From Flavobacterium sp. CG_23.5 (GTDB lineage Bacteria; Bacteroidota; Bacteroidia; Flavobacteriales; Flavobacteriaceae), in NCBI RefSeq assembly GCF_017875765.1, contig NZ_JAGGNA010000001.1:3189001-3253000 (forward strand): a stretch of 64,000 nucleotides of DNA, in the 5' to 3' direction. The notes under the pieces are model-generated. The model worked only from the letters and a program-made list of their open reading frames with translations. It had not been told where the DNA came from and did no database searches. Positions 48,801-60,800 of this stretch are shown here, one piece after another; within the stretch, counting starts at the first letter, position 1, and each line of letters begins with the position of its first letter. The position numbers were made by a program, and so were the translations under genes.

Positions 48801-51800
48801 AATGTAACGGAGGAACTGATGGTTCAGTAACCGTAACATTCAGCGGAGGAACAAGTCCTTATATGGTGAACTTCAACGGTGCAGGCTACTTGGCTCAAAC
48901 CTCTCCAAAATCGTACACAGGTCTTACCGCCGGTACATACACTTGGATTGTTAAAGATGCGAATGGATGTATTATGCAAGGTTCCGAAACTATTGCACAG
49001 CCAACTATTTTGGTAGCAACAGATGCACATGCTGATGTAAAATGTAACGGAGGAACTGATGGTTCAGTAACCGTAACATTCAGCGGAGGAACAAGTCCTT
49101 ATATGGTGAACTTCAACGGTGCAGGCTACTTGGCTCAAGCCTCTCCAAAATCGTACACAGGTCTTACCGCCGGTACGTACACTTGGATTGTTAAAGATGC
49201 CAACGGATGTATAATAGAAGGTTCCGAAACTATTGCACAACCAACTATTTTGGTAGTAGTAGATACTCAGTGCGATGTGAAATGTAATGGAGGAAACGAT
49301 GGTCATGTAACGCTAGCATTCAGCGGTGGAACCGGTCCTTATATGGTGAACTTCAATGGCGCTGGTTTCTTGGCACAAACTTCTCCAATCGCTTATACAG
49401 ATCTTACCGCCGGTACGTACTCTTGGGTAGTTAAAGATGCCAACGGATGTATACAATCAGGTTCAAAAGTGATTCGACAACCTAGTGCAGTTGTTGTGAC
49501 AGATGCCCATACTGATGTGAAATGTAACGGAGGAACTGATGGTTCCGTAACCGTAACATTCAGCGGTGGAGTAAGCGGTTATATGGTGAACTTCAATGGC
49601 GCAGGATTCGTAGCTCAAACCTCTCCAAAAGTGTATACAGGTCTTGCAGCCGGTACATATACTTGGATAGTTCAAGATGCGTATGGATGTGAACAATCTG
49701 GTTCTGAAACTATTGCACAACCAAGTATCTTGGTAGCAACAGATGCTCATACTGATGTGAAATGTAACGGAGGAACTGATGGTTCCGTAACCGTAACATT
49801 CTCAGGTGGAACAGCTCCTTATATGGTGAACTTCAATGGCGCAGGCTACTTGGCTCAAACTTCTCCAAAAGCGTACACAGGTCTTACCGCCGGTACGTAT
49901 ACTTGGATTGTAAAAGATGCCAACGGATGTACTATGCAAGGTTCAGAAACTATTGCACAACCAACTATTTTGGTAGCAACAGATGCCCATTCTGATGTGA
50001 AATGTAACGGAGGAACTGATGGTTCCGTAACCGTGACATTCAGCGGAGGAACAAGTCCTTATATGGTGAACTTCAACGGTGCAGGCTACTTGGCTCAAAC
50101 CTCTCCAAAATCGTACACAGGTCTTACCGCCGGTACGTACACTTGGATTGTTAAAGATGCCAACGGATGTATTATGGAAGGTTCAGAAACTATTGCACAA
50201 CCAACTATTTTGGTAGCAACAGATGGACATTCTGATGTGAAATGTAACGGTGGAACTGATGGTTCAGTTACCGTAACATTCAGCGGAGGAACAAGTCCTT
50301 ATATGGTGAACTTCAACGGTGCAGGCTACTTGGCTCAAACCTCTCCAAAATCGTACACAGGTCTTACCGCCGGTACGTACACTTGGATTGTTAAAGATGC
50401 CAACGGATGTATTATGCAAGGTTCCGAAACTATTGCACAACCGACTATTTTGGTAGCAACAGATGGACATTCTGATGTTAAATGTAACGGAGGAACTGAT
50501 GGTTCCGTAACCGTAACATTCAGCGGAGGAACAAGTCCTTATATGGTGAACTTCAACGGTGCAGGCTACTTGGCTCAAACCTCTCCAAAATCGTATACAG
50601 GTCTTACCGCCGGTACGTACACTTGGATTGTTAAAGATGCCAACGGATGTATCATGCAAGGTTCAGAAACTATTGCACAACCAACTATTTTGGTAGCAAC
50701 AGATGGACATTCTGATGTGAAATGTAACGGTGGAACTGATGGTTCAGTTACCGTAACATTCAGCGGAGGAACAAGTCCTTATATGGTGAACTTCAACGGT
50801 GCAGGCTACTTGGCTCAAACTTCTCCAAAATCGTACACAGGTCTTACAGCCGGTACGTACACTTGGATTGTTAAAGATGCCAACGGATGTATAATGGAAG
50901 GTTCCGAAACTATTGCACAACCGACTATTTTGGTAGCAACAGATGGACATTCTGATGTGAAATGTAACGGAGGAACTGATGGTTCAGTAACCGTAACATT
51001 CAGCGGAGGAACAAGTCCTTATATGGTGAACTTTAATGGTGCAGGCTACTTGGCTCAAACCTCTCCAAAATCGTACACAGGTCTTACAGCCGGTACATAT
51101 ACTTGGATTGTTAAAGATGCCAACGGATGTATTATGCAAGGTTCCGAAACTATTGCACAACCAACTATTTTGGTAGCGACAGATGGACATTCTGATGTGA
51201 AATGTAACGGAGGAACTGATGGTTCAGTAACCGTAACATTCAGCGGAGGAACAAGTCCTTATATGGTGAACTTCAACGGTGCAGGCTACTTGGCTCAAAC
51301 CTCTCCAAAATCGTACACAGGTCTTACCGCCGGTACCTACACTTGGATTGTAAAAGATGCCAACGGATGTATTATGCAAGGTTCCGAAACTATTGCACAA
51401 CCAACTATTTTGGTAGCAACAGATGGACATTCTGATGTGAAATGTAACGGAGGAACTGATGGTTCAGTAACCGTAACATTCAGCGGAGGAACAAGTCCTT
51501 ATATGGTGAACTTTAATGGTGCAGGCTACTTGGCTCAAACTTCTCCAAAATCGTACACAGGTCTTACCGCCGGTACGTACACTTGGATTGTTAAAGATGC
51601 CAACGGATGTATAATGGAAGGTTCAGAAACTATTGCACAACCAACTATTTTGGTAGCAACAGACGCACATTCTGATGTGAAATGTAACGGAGGAACTGAT
51701 GGTTCCGTAACCGTAACATTCAGCGGAGGAACAAGTCCTTATATGGTGAACTTCAACGGCGGCGGCTACTTGGCTCAAACCTCTCCAAAATCGTATACAG

Positions 51801-53350
51801 GTCTTACCGCCGGTACGTATACTTGGATTGTTAAAGATGCTAACGGATGTATAATGCAAGGTTCAGAAACTATTGCACAACCAGCATTGCTTGTGGCTAA
51901 TGTTACTCCAATAAATCCTAAATGTTGTTATGATCCTGACGGTTCAATAACCATTTCTGCTACTGGAGGTACAGGAACACTGATGTATTCCATCAATAAT
52001 GGAACAACTTACCAAGCCTCTAATGTATTTAGCGGATTACTTGCTGGAACATATAACTGGGTGGTGAAAGATGCTAATAATTGCATCTTGAGAGGTACGG
52101 TTACTTTAACCAATCCTCCATTGATTGTCGCATCATCAATTCTTGTGAATCCTAAATGCAATGGAGGAACAGACGGTTCGATTACGATTATCGCTTCAGG
52201 CGGTACTGGTACATTAACGTACTCCATTGATCAAGGTCTTACTTATCAATCATCCAATGTGTTTACAGGCCTTGCGGCAGGAGAATACAAATGGAGAGTG
52301 AAAGATGCCAATGGCTGCTTATTGAAAGGTACGTTTATCTTGACCACTCCACCAGCGGTGACAGTAACAGCAACTCTTGTGAATCCTAAATGTAATGGAG
52401 GAACTGACGGTTCGATTACTGTTAATGCTACGGGAGGAAATGCTCCTTTGATGTACTCTCTAAATGATGGTGCTACTTTCCAATCGTCTAATGTGTTTAC
52501 TGCTTTAGCAGCTGGACAATATCAATGGGCGGTAAAAGAATCAAATGGATGTGTTACAAAAGGAACTGTTAATCTTAGCAATCCTGCATTAATAGTTGCG
52601 TCAGCAACACCTACAAATCCTAAATGTACTGGAGGAGCCGATGGTTCATTCACAATTACAGCTTCAGGAGGTACAGGTATACTAACGTACTCTAAAGATG
52701 ACGGATTAACTTACCAATCATCAAACATATTTAGCGGACTTGCTGCGGGAGTTTATGATTGGGCGGTGAAAGATGCTAACGGATGTATTTTGAAAGGATC
52801 AGTTACTTTAGTTAATCCACAATTAATTGCAGTGTCTGTATCTGCTGTAAACCCTTCTTGCTGTGTAGCATTGAAAGATGGTTCAATTACATTAAACGCA
52901 ACGGGCGGAACAGGTTTATTGATGTATTCAATTGATAATGGAAGTACATTCCAAACATCAAACTTCTTTGCTACCTTAACTGCAGGAGTCTACAATTGGA
53001 TAGTGAAAGATGCTAATAATTGTCAAATCACTGGAATCGTTACTTTACGTATCCCAAGTGATCCACTAGCGCGACCAGCTGCTAAAACTACAGCAGACTT
53101 TACAGCATATCCAGTTCCTTTTAAAGATGTTCTTACAATCAGATACGATTTTGATTACATCTCTGATGTGAAAATAGAAATGTTTGACGCACTAGGAAGA
53201 GTGATACTTACTAAATTGGACACAAATAGTTACTATAATAAAGAAATCATGTTAATACCTAGCTCTACCATTGAGCAGGAACAGGTTTATATTGTGAAAG
53301 TGACTACTGACAAAGGATACGCCACTAAAAAAGTGATGTCTGGAAAATAG
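45848..53350 (+). CDS. Giant SprB-repeat surface protein with T9SS type A sorting domain (2500 residues)
   Basis: Predicted exported cell-surface adhesin related to SprB-type proteins. It starts with an extended N-terminal region (MIKIYIM... then NKKKNKKLGYFSIVLFLLM), then an IPT/TIG domain (VPTITSFSPTSAKGGATVTI, residues 55-130), a CNIVGPLK-type domain, one divergent repeat, one A-type repeat (78 residues), twenty B-type repeats (80 residues each, SYKxYxG, VKCNGG...DGS and CI(M/I)xGSETIAQP), and five C-type repeats with paired Cys. The C-terminus (from FTAYPVPFKDVLTIRYDFDY to VMSGK) is a T9SS type A sorting domain. The alternative start is the ATG at 45866. Overlaps no operon partner except the small gene upstream. 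Confidence 0.9.
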   Translation: MIKIYIMKISNTIEELGDCCHSSGHSNKKKNKKLGYFSIVLFLLMTSVQMVYAQVPTITSFSPTSAKGGATVTIIGTNFTGATSVKFGTEAAASFTVVNSTTITAVVSSSGESGRIFVTTAAGTAEIINFIFLPPPSCNIVGPLKACFGNNLTYQVEIANSGYNPSSTPLVPELLISFPPGPDNTTNGPMIVSNTPFAYDPVTNSGTLTAELFPGTTTGKILGVLTVNAPGGSCECSASIVITDVNITTTSPPIKCIGGTTTLQVNATSSGIRAYKYTLSRAGFPDIVKDFTPFTTVFFDNLVAGNYTVTVMGDSQSNGLGCTSTVPVVISDPPAIVVSSATGANPKCNGGTDGSLTITASGGTGTLMYSKDNGATYQASNVFSGLAAGTYLWAVKDANDCILKGTVTLTQPTILASSDAHVDVKCNGGKDGSVTLTYIGGTSPYMVNFNGAGFVTQTSPSAYTGLTAGTYTWIVKDANGCIVEGSETIAQPSILVATDAHADVKCNGGRDGSVTVTFSGGTSPYMVNFNGAGFVAQTSPNAYTGLTAGTYTWIVKDANGCIVEGSETIAQPSILVATDAHADVKCNGGRDGSVTVTFSGGTSPYMVNFNGAGFVAQTSPNAYTGLTAGTYTWIVKDANGCIVQGSETIAQPTILVATDAHADVKCNGGRDGSINVTFSGGTSPYMVNFNGAGFVTQTSPNAYTGLAAGTYTWIVKDANGCIMQGSETIAQPTILVATDGHSDVKCNGGTDGSVTVTFSGGTSPYMVNFNGAGYLAQTSPKSYTGLTAGTYTWIVKDANGCIMEGSETIAQPTILVATDGHSDVKCNGGTDGSVTVTFSGGTSPYMVNFNGAGYLAQTSPKSYTGLTAGTYTWIVKDANGCIMQGSETIAQPTILVATDGHSDVKCNGGTDGSVTVTFSGGRSPYMVNFNGAGYLAQTSPKSYTGLTAGTYTWIVKDANGCIMEGSETIAQPTILVATDGHSDVKCNGGTDGSVTVTFSGGTSPYMVNFNGAGYLAQTSPKSYTGLTAGTYTWIVKDANGCIMQGSETIAQPTILVATDAHADVKCNGGTDGSVTVTFSGGTSPYMVNFNGAGYLAQASPKSYTGLTAGTYTWIVKDANGCIIEGSETIAQPTILVVVDTQCDVKCNGGNDGHVTLAFSGGTGPYMVNFNGAGFLAQTSPIAYTDLTAGTYSWVVKDANGCIQSGSKVIRQPSAVVVTDAHTDVKCNGGTDGSVTVTFSGGVSGYMVNFNGAGFVAQTSPKVYTGLAAGTYTWIVQDAYGCEQSGSETIAQPSILVATDAHTDVKCNGGTDGSVTVTFSGGTAPYMVNFNGAGYLAQTSPKAYTGLTAGTYTWIVKDANGCTMQGSETIAQPTILVATDAHSDVKCNGGTDGSVTVTFSGGTSPYMVNFNGAGYLAQTSPKSYTGLTAGTYTWIVKDANGCIMEGSETIAQPTILVATDGHSDVKCNGGTDGSVTVTFSGGTSPYMVNFNGAGYLAQTSPKSYTGLTAGTYTWIVKDANGCIMQGSETIAQPTILVATDGHSDVKCNGGTDGSVTVTFSGGTSPYMVNFNGAGYLAQTSPKSYTGLTAGTYTWIVKDANGCIMQGSETIAQPTILVATDGHSDVKCNGGTDGSVTVTFSGGTSPYMVNFNGAGYLAQTSPKSYTGLTAGTYTWIVKDANGCIMEGSETIAQPTILVATDGHSDVKCNGGTDGSVTVTFSGGTSPYMVNFNGAGYLAQTSPKSYTGLTAGTYTWIVKDANGCIMQGSETIAQPTILVATDGHSDVKCNGGTDGSVTVTFSGGTSPYMVNFNGAGYLAQTSPKSYTGLTAGTYTWIVKDANGCIMQGSETIAQPTILVATDGHSDVKCNGGTDGSVTVTFSGGTSPYMVNFNGAGYLAQTSPKSYTGLTAGTYTWIVKDANGCIMEGSETIAQPTILVATDAHSDVKCNGGTDGSVTVTFSGGTSPYMVNFNGGGYLAQTSPKSYTGLTAGTYTWIVKDANGCIMQGSETIAQPALLVANVTPINPKCCYDPDGSITISATGGTGTLMYSINNGTTYQASNVFSGLLAGTYNWVVKDANNCILRGTVTLTNPPLIVASSILVNPKCNGGTDGSITIIASGGTGTLTYSIDQGLTYQSSNVFTGLAAGEYKWRVKDANGCLLKGTFILTTPPAVTVTATLVNPKCNGGTDGSITVNATGGNAPLMYSLNDGATFQSSNVFTALAAGQYQWAVKESNGCVTKGTVNLSNPALIVASATPTNPKCTGGADGSFTITASGGTGILTYSKDDGLTYQSSNIFSGLAAGVYDWAVKDANGCILKGSVTLVNPQLIAVSVSAVNPSCCVALKDGSITLNATGGTGLLMYSIDNGSTFQTSNFFATLTAGVYNWIVKDANNCQITGIVTLRIPSDPLARPAAKTTADFTAYPVPFKDVLTIRYDFDYISDVKIEMFDALGRVILTKLDTNSYYNKEIMLIPSSTIEQEQVYIVKVTTDKGYATKKVMSGK
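47101..51900 (+). repeat. Twenty tandem 240-bp repeats (B-type SprB units)
   Basis: Twenty consecutive units of exactly 240 bp (80 codons), phase 47101 + 240n. No indel in 4800 bp. The units are near-identical to diverged by blocks (for example units starting 49261 and 49501 are the most different). Each has a VKCNGG, PYMVNFNGAG and QTSP segment and an ending near CI..GSETIAQP. Confidence 0.93.
51901..53060 (+). repeat. Five C-type repeats, locus 1
   Basis: Five 78-codon units (starting NVTPINPKCC, SILVNPKCNGG, TATLVNPKCNGG, SATPTNPKCTGG and SVSAVNPSCC). CCTAAATG landmarks are 234 bp apart (51917, 52151, 52385, 52619). Nearly identical in order to the block at 60981. Confidence 0.85.
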
Positions 53351-53372
53351 AAAAAATTAATAACCTTAATGT

Positions 53373-53400
53373 AAAAGCATCCGTTTTCGCGGATGCTTTT
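53373..53400 (+). terminator. Terminator of locus 1
   Basis: 11-bp perfect stem (53373-53383 with 53390-53400), 6-nt loop and T6 run, 20 nt after the stop codon. Confidence 0.85.
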
Positions 53401-54033
53401 TTTTTGAATATTTTTAAGATCGTCGGTCAAAAATAGGGTGTTCGAACCATTGTATGTTAAGTTGACGAAGCATCAACATATTGGTACAATCTATTTTTTG
53501 TTTTTAATTAATAATGCCCTGTCTAGCTTCGTTTTTTAGAAACTACATAGTTTTCGAATTAATCAGTAATAAACTATTAAGCGGCATAAAAAGGATTCAG
53601 AGGAAGAAGATGCGAAGGCTATTTTATTTTTGGAATATTGTGCAATAATGCTACGAATAATGGACCCATTTTTTTTTATATATTGAAACAAAGAAGATAT
53701 AATATCTCGATATCAAATTTAAAGGAACATAAAGCTGGTTTTCGTAATTCCATATTTTAATTAATAAAATTTATGTAGCATAATGCCTAAAAAGTTTGAA
53801 AACAATACATTAACAGGATCTTTTTTTTATTAATTTTTTATTTGTGTAATGGGTTTCTTAGCGGACTCTGCTTCCTATCAATAAAAATGGAATATTGTCT
53901 ATTTAAGGTATAATTTTTTTCCTTTTTTTTGGTGATACCTAACCTTCAAATGAGCTTATTAAAATGATATCCAAATTATCCGATTTCCAGATGTTGAATT
54001 TAATATAATAAGTAAAGACATTAAATTTTTTGA
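53401..54033. other. Intergenic spacer between giant loci 1 and 2
   Basis: 633 bp, AT-rich, without an open frame of interest. It does not align with the spacer before locus 1. No gene or repeat recognised. Confidence 0.5.
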
Positions 54034-54830
54034 AGTAGGAAATCTATTCATAATTACAATCAATTAATTTAACATTTAGATATTTGGTAATCAATTAATT
54101 AGTAGAATATTTTTTTTACATATTCATGCCTTTTTTTTAATAAAGTATGTACACTAGCTATTAAATTGGTTTTTTATCATGTTGTAATGTTCTTTTTACT
54201 GAAATTTCTGTTTTTTTTATAAAAACATCTTCTAATAAAAGTATTGCAGTACCTAAGAAAATCATTTGTAATTTTTAATATTATTTTAACACGTAAGTAA
54301 CTGTTAATCAATAAATTGAAAATTGATTTATTTTTAATTTACATAATTATTTTCTTACCTACCAATGCTAATTGTCGATTAAATGGGCATCTTGTCGAGT
54401 TTATTCCTACTTTTTTTAGATGCATTTAGTATAATGCTTAATTTTATGTAAGAAAAGAATTAAGTTGTATGTATACGACTGTCGGTTAGTATTAGGATTC
54501 CTATTTTGTTCCCCGCATATTAGATTCCTATGTTTGAGAATTCACTTCAATTATGTTTAATTGGAGATTAGTTAGTAAAGGTTACTTGCATTTCCCCAAT
54601 GTGTAATTTCCCGTGATAACCTATTTACCTGTTTTAATTTGGTCGTTTTGAAATTAATCTAATAAATTTTTACAAATCGATTTCTGGTATGATAGAGGTG
54701 TTTTTTATTGTTCTGATAAAAATATCCTTTTAAGATGGTTAGCTTCATTATTTCATTTGAAGATTAGGATTCACCCCCAGTCTGTAAACTTCCTATTAAA
54801 TCCTATATATGGTGTTAAAATACTATTATT
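54034..54830 (+). promoter_or_regulatory. Conserved leader of giant-protein locus 2
   Basis: Homologous to 44515-45312 with the same spacing: TTTTAACACGTAA at 54284-54296 is 547 nt before the ATG; hairpin I at 54545-54566 (CTTCAATTA/TAATTGGAG with one mismatch compensated as G-U), hairpin II at 54743-54762; interval 198 nt. The final 60 nt (CAGTCTGTAAACTTCCT and GGTGTTAAAATACTATTATTATG) match locus 3. Confidence 0.75.
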
Positions 54831-57800
54831 ATGAAAAAGAATACAATTTTTAAGTTTTTCGATTTCTTATACAACAAAATAATGAGTTGCTTTTTAACGA
54901 AAAACTCCACGTCTAAATTAAATTTCAAGAAATTTAATAAGAGACCTACTGTCAATTATTTATCAAGATTGGAGCAGTTTCAATGGCGACAATGGGTCGC
55001 AACGTCCCTTTTATTGATAGTGTTTTTGCTATCAAATACAACTATTCAAGCACAAGGCTCCATTAAAGGATTTGTGCCTGTTTTAGCTCCTAAGTCAGGA
55101 TCTGGAGTTGATGGAGATGCATATGCCCATATGCCCGCCGGGTACGAAAATGTGGGTGATTTATTTGACGCTCAACATCCTGACATAAATGGTCATGGAG
55201 TCATTAATCCCTTTACTGGGGAGTTATTGTATCCTGGACAATCTTTTTTTCTGCAGGATAGATATGAAAATGATTTAACCATCTTTACTTCATCTAATAA
55301 AATAAATGACAATCCCAATACTTATACTTGGGGGCCGGGCAACTCGCCCAACAAAAATGAAATCCAAAACGCTGGAGCCCATTTCTCATACGGTGATCCT
55401 AATTTACCGGGAGGTGTAGCAACCGATTTATGGTGTTTATTTGCGGGTGACCGACAAGTTACCAACGGTAGCAGCTATATTGATTTCGAGTTTTTGCAAA
55501 AATCAATGACCATCACTGGTGCTACTATGGCTTCCAATGGCTCTATTACCGGAGGTAGTGGGGGTTTTACCAGTTTGGGTACCGATGGTGGTCGTACACT
55601 AGGTGACATTCTGATCACTATCGAGTTTACTAACGGTGGTGGCGATGCTAATGCCGTGATTCGGGTGTGGTCAGCTAAGGCTGGAGGAGGATTTGAATAT
55701 GTCATTCATCCCAATTCAGAGTTTCTTGGTAAAATATTCATCACTAATAATGACACCGTAACTCACGTTCCCTTTGATGTTTACGGTAGTGATCCAAATG
55801 GAACCGGTGTAGGTGGGGATTATGCTCCGAATCAATGGGCCGAAGGAGCCATTAATCTTACGCAGGTATTTAAAAATGCGTTTAAAGATCCTTGTTTTTC
55901 AATAAGCACGGTTTTTATTAGAACAAGATCTTCTGGAAGTTCACAACAGTCAGAATTAAAAGATTTCCCTGGCGCTCCTATTCAATTCACTGTGGATGGA
56001 AGACCAAAAGGAGTTGCAGTGGCAACAAATCCAGCTTGTAATGGTGGATTTGGTTCTATAGACCTTACCGTTACTGGGGGGACTGCTGGATTTACGTATT
56101 CTTGGACTGGTCCAAATAATTTTACTGCATCCACACAAGATATCAGTAATGTATTAGCCGGTACCTATCAATGGCAAATTACGGATTCCAAAGGATGCAA
56201 ATCATCGGGATCAGTTGTTGTTTCTCAACCGCCAGCGATTGTAGTCTCTTCTGCAGTGTTAGTAAGTCCTAAATGTAATGGTGGAACCGATGGTTCAATC
56301 ACGATTACTGCTACAGGCGGAACAGGAACTTTGATGTATTCAGCCAATAATGGCACGACTTACCAAGCCTCTAATATCTTCAGCGGATTAACTGCTGGAA
56401 CGTATTTATGGGCGGTAAAAGATGCCAACAATTGTGTGTTGAAAGGATCCGTTACGATCACTCAACCAACTGCAATCGCTGTATCAGCGGTACTTGTAAG
56501 TCCTAAATGTAATGGTGGAACCGATGGTTCAATCACGATTACGGCTTCAGGAGGAACAGGAACACTAATGTATTCAGCTAATGATGGATCTACTTACCAA
56601 GCCTCTAATGTCTTCAGCGGATTAACTGCTGGAACGTATTTATGGGCGGTGAAAGATGCCAACAATTGTGTATTGAAAGGATCCGTTACGATCACTCAAC
56701 CAACTGCAATCGCTGTATCAGCGGTACTTGTAAGTCCTAAATGTAATGGTGGAACCGATGGTTCAATCACGATTACGGCTACAGGAGGAACAGGAACACT
56801 GATGTATTCAGCCAATGATGGCTCTACTTACCAAGCCTCTAATGTCTTCAGCGGATTAACTGCTGGAACGTATTTATGGGCGGTGAAAGATGCCAACAAT
56901 TGTGTGTTGAAAGGATCCGTTACGATCACTCAACCAACCGCAATCGCTGTATCAGCGGTACTTGTAAGTCCTAAATGTAATGGAGGAACCGATGGTTCAA
57001 TCACGATTACTGCTACAGGCGGAACAGGAACTTTGATGTATTCAGCCAATGATGGCTCAACTTACCAAGCCTCTAATGTCTTCAGCGGATTAACTGCTGG
57101 AACGTATCAATGGGCGGTAAAAGATGCCAACAATTGTGTATTAAAAGGATCCGTTACGATCACTCAACCAACCGCAATCGCTGTATCAGCGGTACTTGTA
57201 AGTCCTAAATGTAATGGTGGAACCGATGGTTCAATCACGATTACTGCTACAGGCGGAACAGGAACACTGATGTATTCAGCCAATGATGGCTCAACTTACC
57301 AAGCCTCTAATGTCTTCAGCGGATTAACTGCTGGAACGTATCTATGGGCGGTAAAAGATGCCAACAATTGTGTATTGAAAGGATCCGTTACGATCACTCA
57401 ACCAACTGCAATCGCTGTATCAGCTGTACTTGTAAGTCCTAAATGTAATGGTGGAACCGATGGTTCAATCACGATTACCGCTACAGGAGGAACAGGAACA
57501 CTGATGTATTCAGCCAATGATGGATCAACTTACCAAGCCTCTAATGTCTTCAGCGGATTAACTGCTGGAACGTATTTATGGGCGGTAAAAGATGCCAACA
57601 ATTGTGTGTTGAAAGGATCCGTTACGATCACTCAACCAACCGCAATCGCTGTATCAGCGGTACTTGTAAGTCCTAAATGTAATGGTGGAACCGATGGTTC
57701 AATCACGATTACTGCTACAGGCGGAACAGGAACACTGATGTATTCAGCCAATGATGGCTCTACTTACCAAGCCTCTAATGTCTTCAGCGGATTAACTGCT

Positions 57801-60800
57801 GGAACCTATCTATGGGCGGTAAAAGATGCCAACAATTGTGTGTTGAAAGGATCTGTTACGATCACTCAACCAACCGCAATCGCTGTATCAGCAGTACTTG
57901 TAAGTCCTAAATGTAATGGTGGAACCGATGGTTCAATCACGATTACCGCTTCAGGAGGAACAGGAACACTGATGTATTCAGCCAATGATGGATCAACTTA
58001 CCAAGCCTCTAATGTCTTCAGCGGATTAACTGCTGGAACGTATTTATGGGCGGTAAAAGATGCCAACAATTGTGTGTTGAAAGGATCCGTTACGATCACT
58101 CAACCAACCGCAATCGCTGTATCAGCGGTACTTGTAAGTCCTAAATGTAATGGAGGAACCGATGGTTCAATCACGATTACTGCTACAGGCGGAACAGGAA
58201 CTTTGATGTATTCAGCCAATGATGGATCAACTTACCAAGCCTCTAATGTCTTCAGCGGATTAACTGCTGGAACGTATTTATGGGCGGTGAAAGATGCCAA
58301 CAATTGTGTGTTGAAAGGATCCGTTACGATCACTCAACCAACCGCAATCGCTGTATCAGCTGTACTTGTAAGTCCTAAATGTAATGGAGGAACCGATGGT
58401 TCAATCACGATTACGGCTACAGGCGGAACAGGAACACTGATGTATTCAGCCAATGATGGATCAACTTACCAAGCCTCTAATGTCTTCAGCGGATTAACTG
58501 CTGGAACGTATCTATGGGCGGTAAAAGATGCCAACAATTGTGTATTGAAAGGATCAGTTACGATCACTCAACCAACTGCAATCGCTGTATCAGCGGTACT
58601 TGTAAGTCCTAAATGTAATGGTGGAACCGATGGTTCAATCACGATTACCGCTACAGGAGGAACAGGAACTTTGATGTATTCAGCCAATGATGGCACGACT
58701 TACCAAGCCTCTAATGTCTTCAGCGGATTAACTGCTGGAACGTATCTATGGGCGGTAAAAGATGCCAACAATTGTGTGTTGAAAGGATCTGTTACGATCA
58801 CTCAACCAACTATTTTGGTAGCAACAGATGGACATTCTGATGTGAAATGTAACGGAGGAACTGATGGTTCAGTAACCGTAACATTCAGCGGAGGAACAAG
58901 TCCTTATATGGTGAACTTTAATGGTGCAGGCTACTTGGCTCAAACTTCTCCAAAATCGTATACAGGTCTTACCGCCGGTACGTACACTTGGATTGTTAAA
59001 GATGCCAACGGATGTATCATGCAAGGTTCAGAAACTATTGCACAACCAACTATTTTGGTAGCAACAGATGGACATTCTGATGTGAAATGTAACGGTGGAA
59101 CTGATGGTTCAGTTACCGTAACATTCTCAGGTGGAACAGCTCCTTATATGGTGAACTTCAATGGTGCAGGCTTCGTGGCTCAAACTTCTCCAAAATCGTA
59201 CACAGGTCTTACCGCAGGTACGTACACTTGGATTGTTAAAGATGCGTATGGATGTGAACAATCTGGTTCCGAAACTATTGCACAACCAACTATTTTGGTA
59301 GCAACAGATGCTCATACTGATGTGAAATGTAACGGAGGAACTGATGGTTCCGTAACCGTAACATTCTCAGGTGGAACAGCTCCTTATATGGTGAACTTCA
59401 ATGGCGCAGGCTACTTGGCTCAAACTTCTCCAAAAGCGTACACAGGTCTTACCGCCGGTACGTATACTTGGATTGTAAAAGATGCCAACGGATGTACTAT
59501 GCAAGGTTCAGAAACTATTGCACAACCAACTATTTTGGTAGCAACAGATGCCCATTCTGATGTGAAATGTAACGGAGGAACTGATGGTTCCGTAACCGTG
59601 ACATTCAGCGGAGGAACAAGTCCTTATATGGTGAACTTCAACGGTGCAGGCTACTTGGCTCAAACCTCTCCAAAATCGTACACAGGTCTTACCGCCGGTA
59701 CGTACACTTGGATTGTTAAAGATGCCAACGGATGTATTATGCAAGGTTCCGAAACTATTTCACAACCAACTATTTTGGTAGCAACAGATGGACATTCTGA
59801 TGTGAAATGTAACGGAGGAACTGATGGTTCAGTTACCGTAACATTCAGCGGAGGAACAAGTCCTTATATGGTGAACTTCAACGGTGCAGGCTACTTGGCT
59901 CAAACCTCTCCAAAATCGTACACAGGTCTTACCGCCGGTACGTACACTTGGATTGTAAAAGATGCCAACGGATGTATTATGGAAGGTTCAGAAACTATTG
60001 CACAACCAACTATTTTGGTAGCAACAGATGGACATTCTGATGTGAAATGTAACGGAGGAACTGATGGTTCCGTAACCGTAACATTCAGCGGAGGAACAAG
60101 TCCTTATATGGTGAACTTTAATGGTGCAGGCTACTTGGCTCAAACTTCTCCAAAATCGTATACAGGTCTTACAGCCGGTACGTACACTTGGGTTGTAAAA
60201 GATGCCAACGGATGTATTATGGAAGGTTCCGAAACTATTGCACAACCGACTATTTTGGTGGCAACAGATGGACATTCTGATGTGAAATGTAACGGAGGAA
60301 CTGATGGTTCCGTAACCGTAACATTCAGCGGAGGAACAAGTCCTTATATGGTGAACTTCAACGGTGCAGGCTACTTGGCTCAAACCTCTCCAAAATCGTA
60401 CACAGGTCTTACAGCCGGTACGTACACTTGGATTGTTAAAGATGCCAACGGATGTATTATGGAAGGTTCCGAAACTATTGCACAACCAACTATTTTGGTA
60501 GCAACAGATGGACATTCTGATGTGAAATGTAACGGAGGAACTGATGGTTCAGTAACCGTAACATTCAGCGGAGGAACAAGTCCTTATATGGTGAACTTCA
60601 ACGGTGCAGGCTACTTGGCTCAAACCTCTCCAAAATCGTACACAGGTCTTACCGCCGGTACGTACACTTGGATTGTTAAAGATGCCAACGGATGTATTAT
60701 GGAAGGTTCCGAAACTATTGCACAACCAACTATTTTGGTAGCAACAGATGGACATTCTGATGTGAAATGTAACGGAGGAACTGATGGTTCAGTAACCGTA

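Noticed and set aside
47543..51859. Many antisense open frames of 68-131 residues in the repeat array (also 59127-60755)
   Set aside because: They are mirror images of the 240-bp coding repeat, lack signals and recur with the same phase; products are Cys-rich nonsense.
47101..51900. Regular repeats that could be mistaken for a CRISPR array
   Set aside because: Units of 240 bp are coding and in frame throughout, without spacers or cas genes.
53440..53460. TTCGAACC-like motif reminiscent of a tRNA T-arm
   Set aside because: No acceptor, D or anticodon arm can be built around it.
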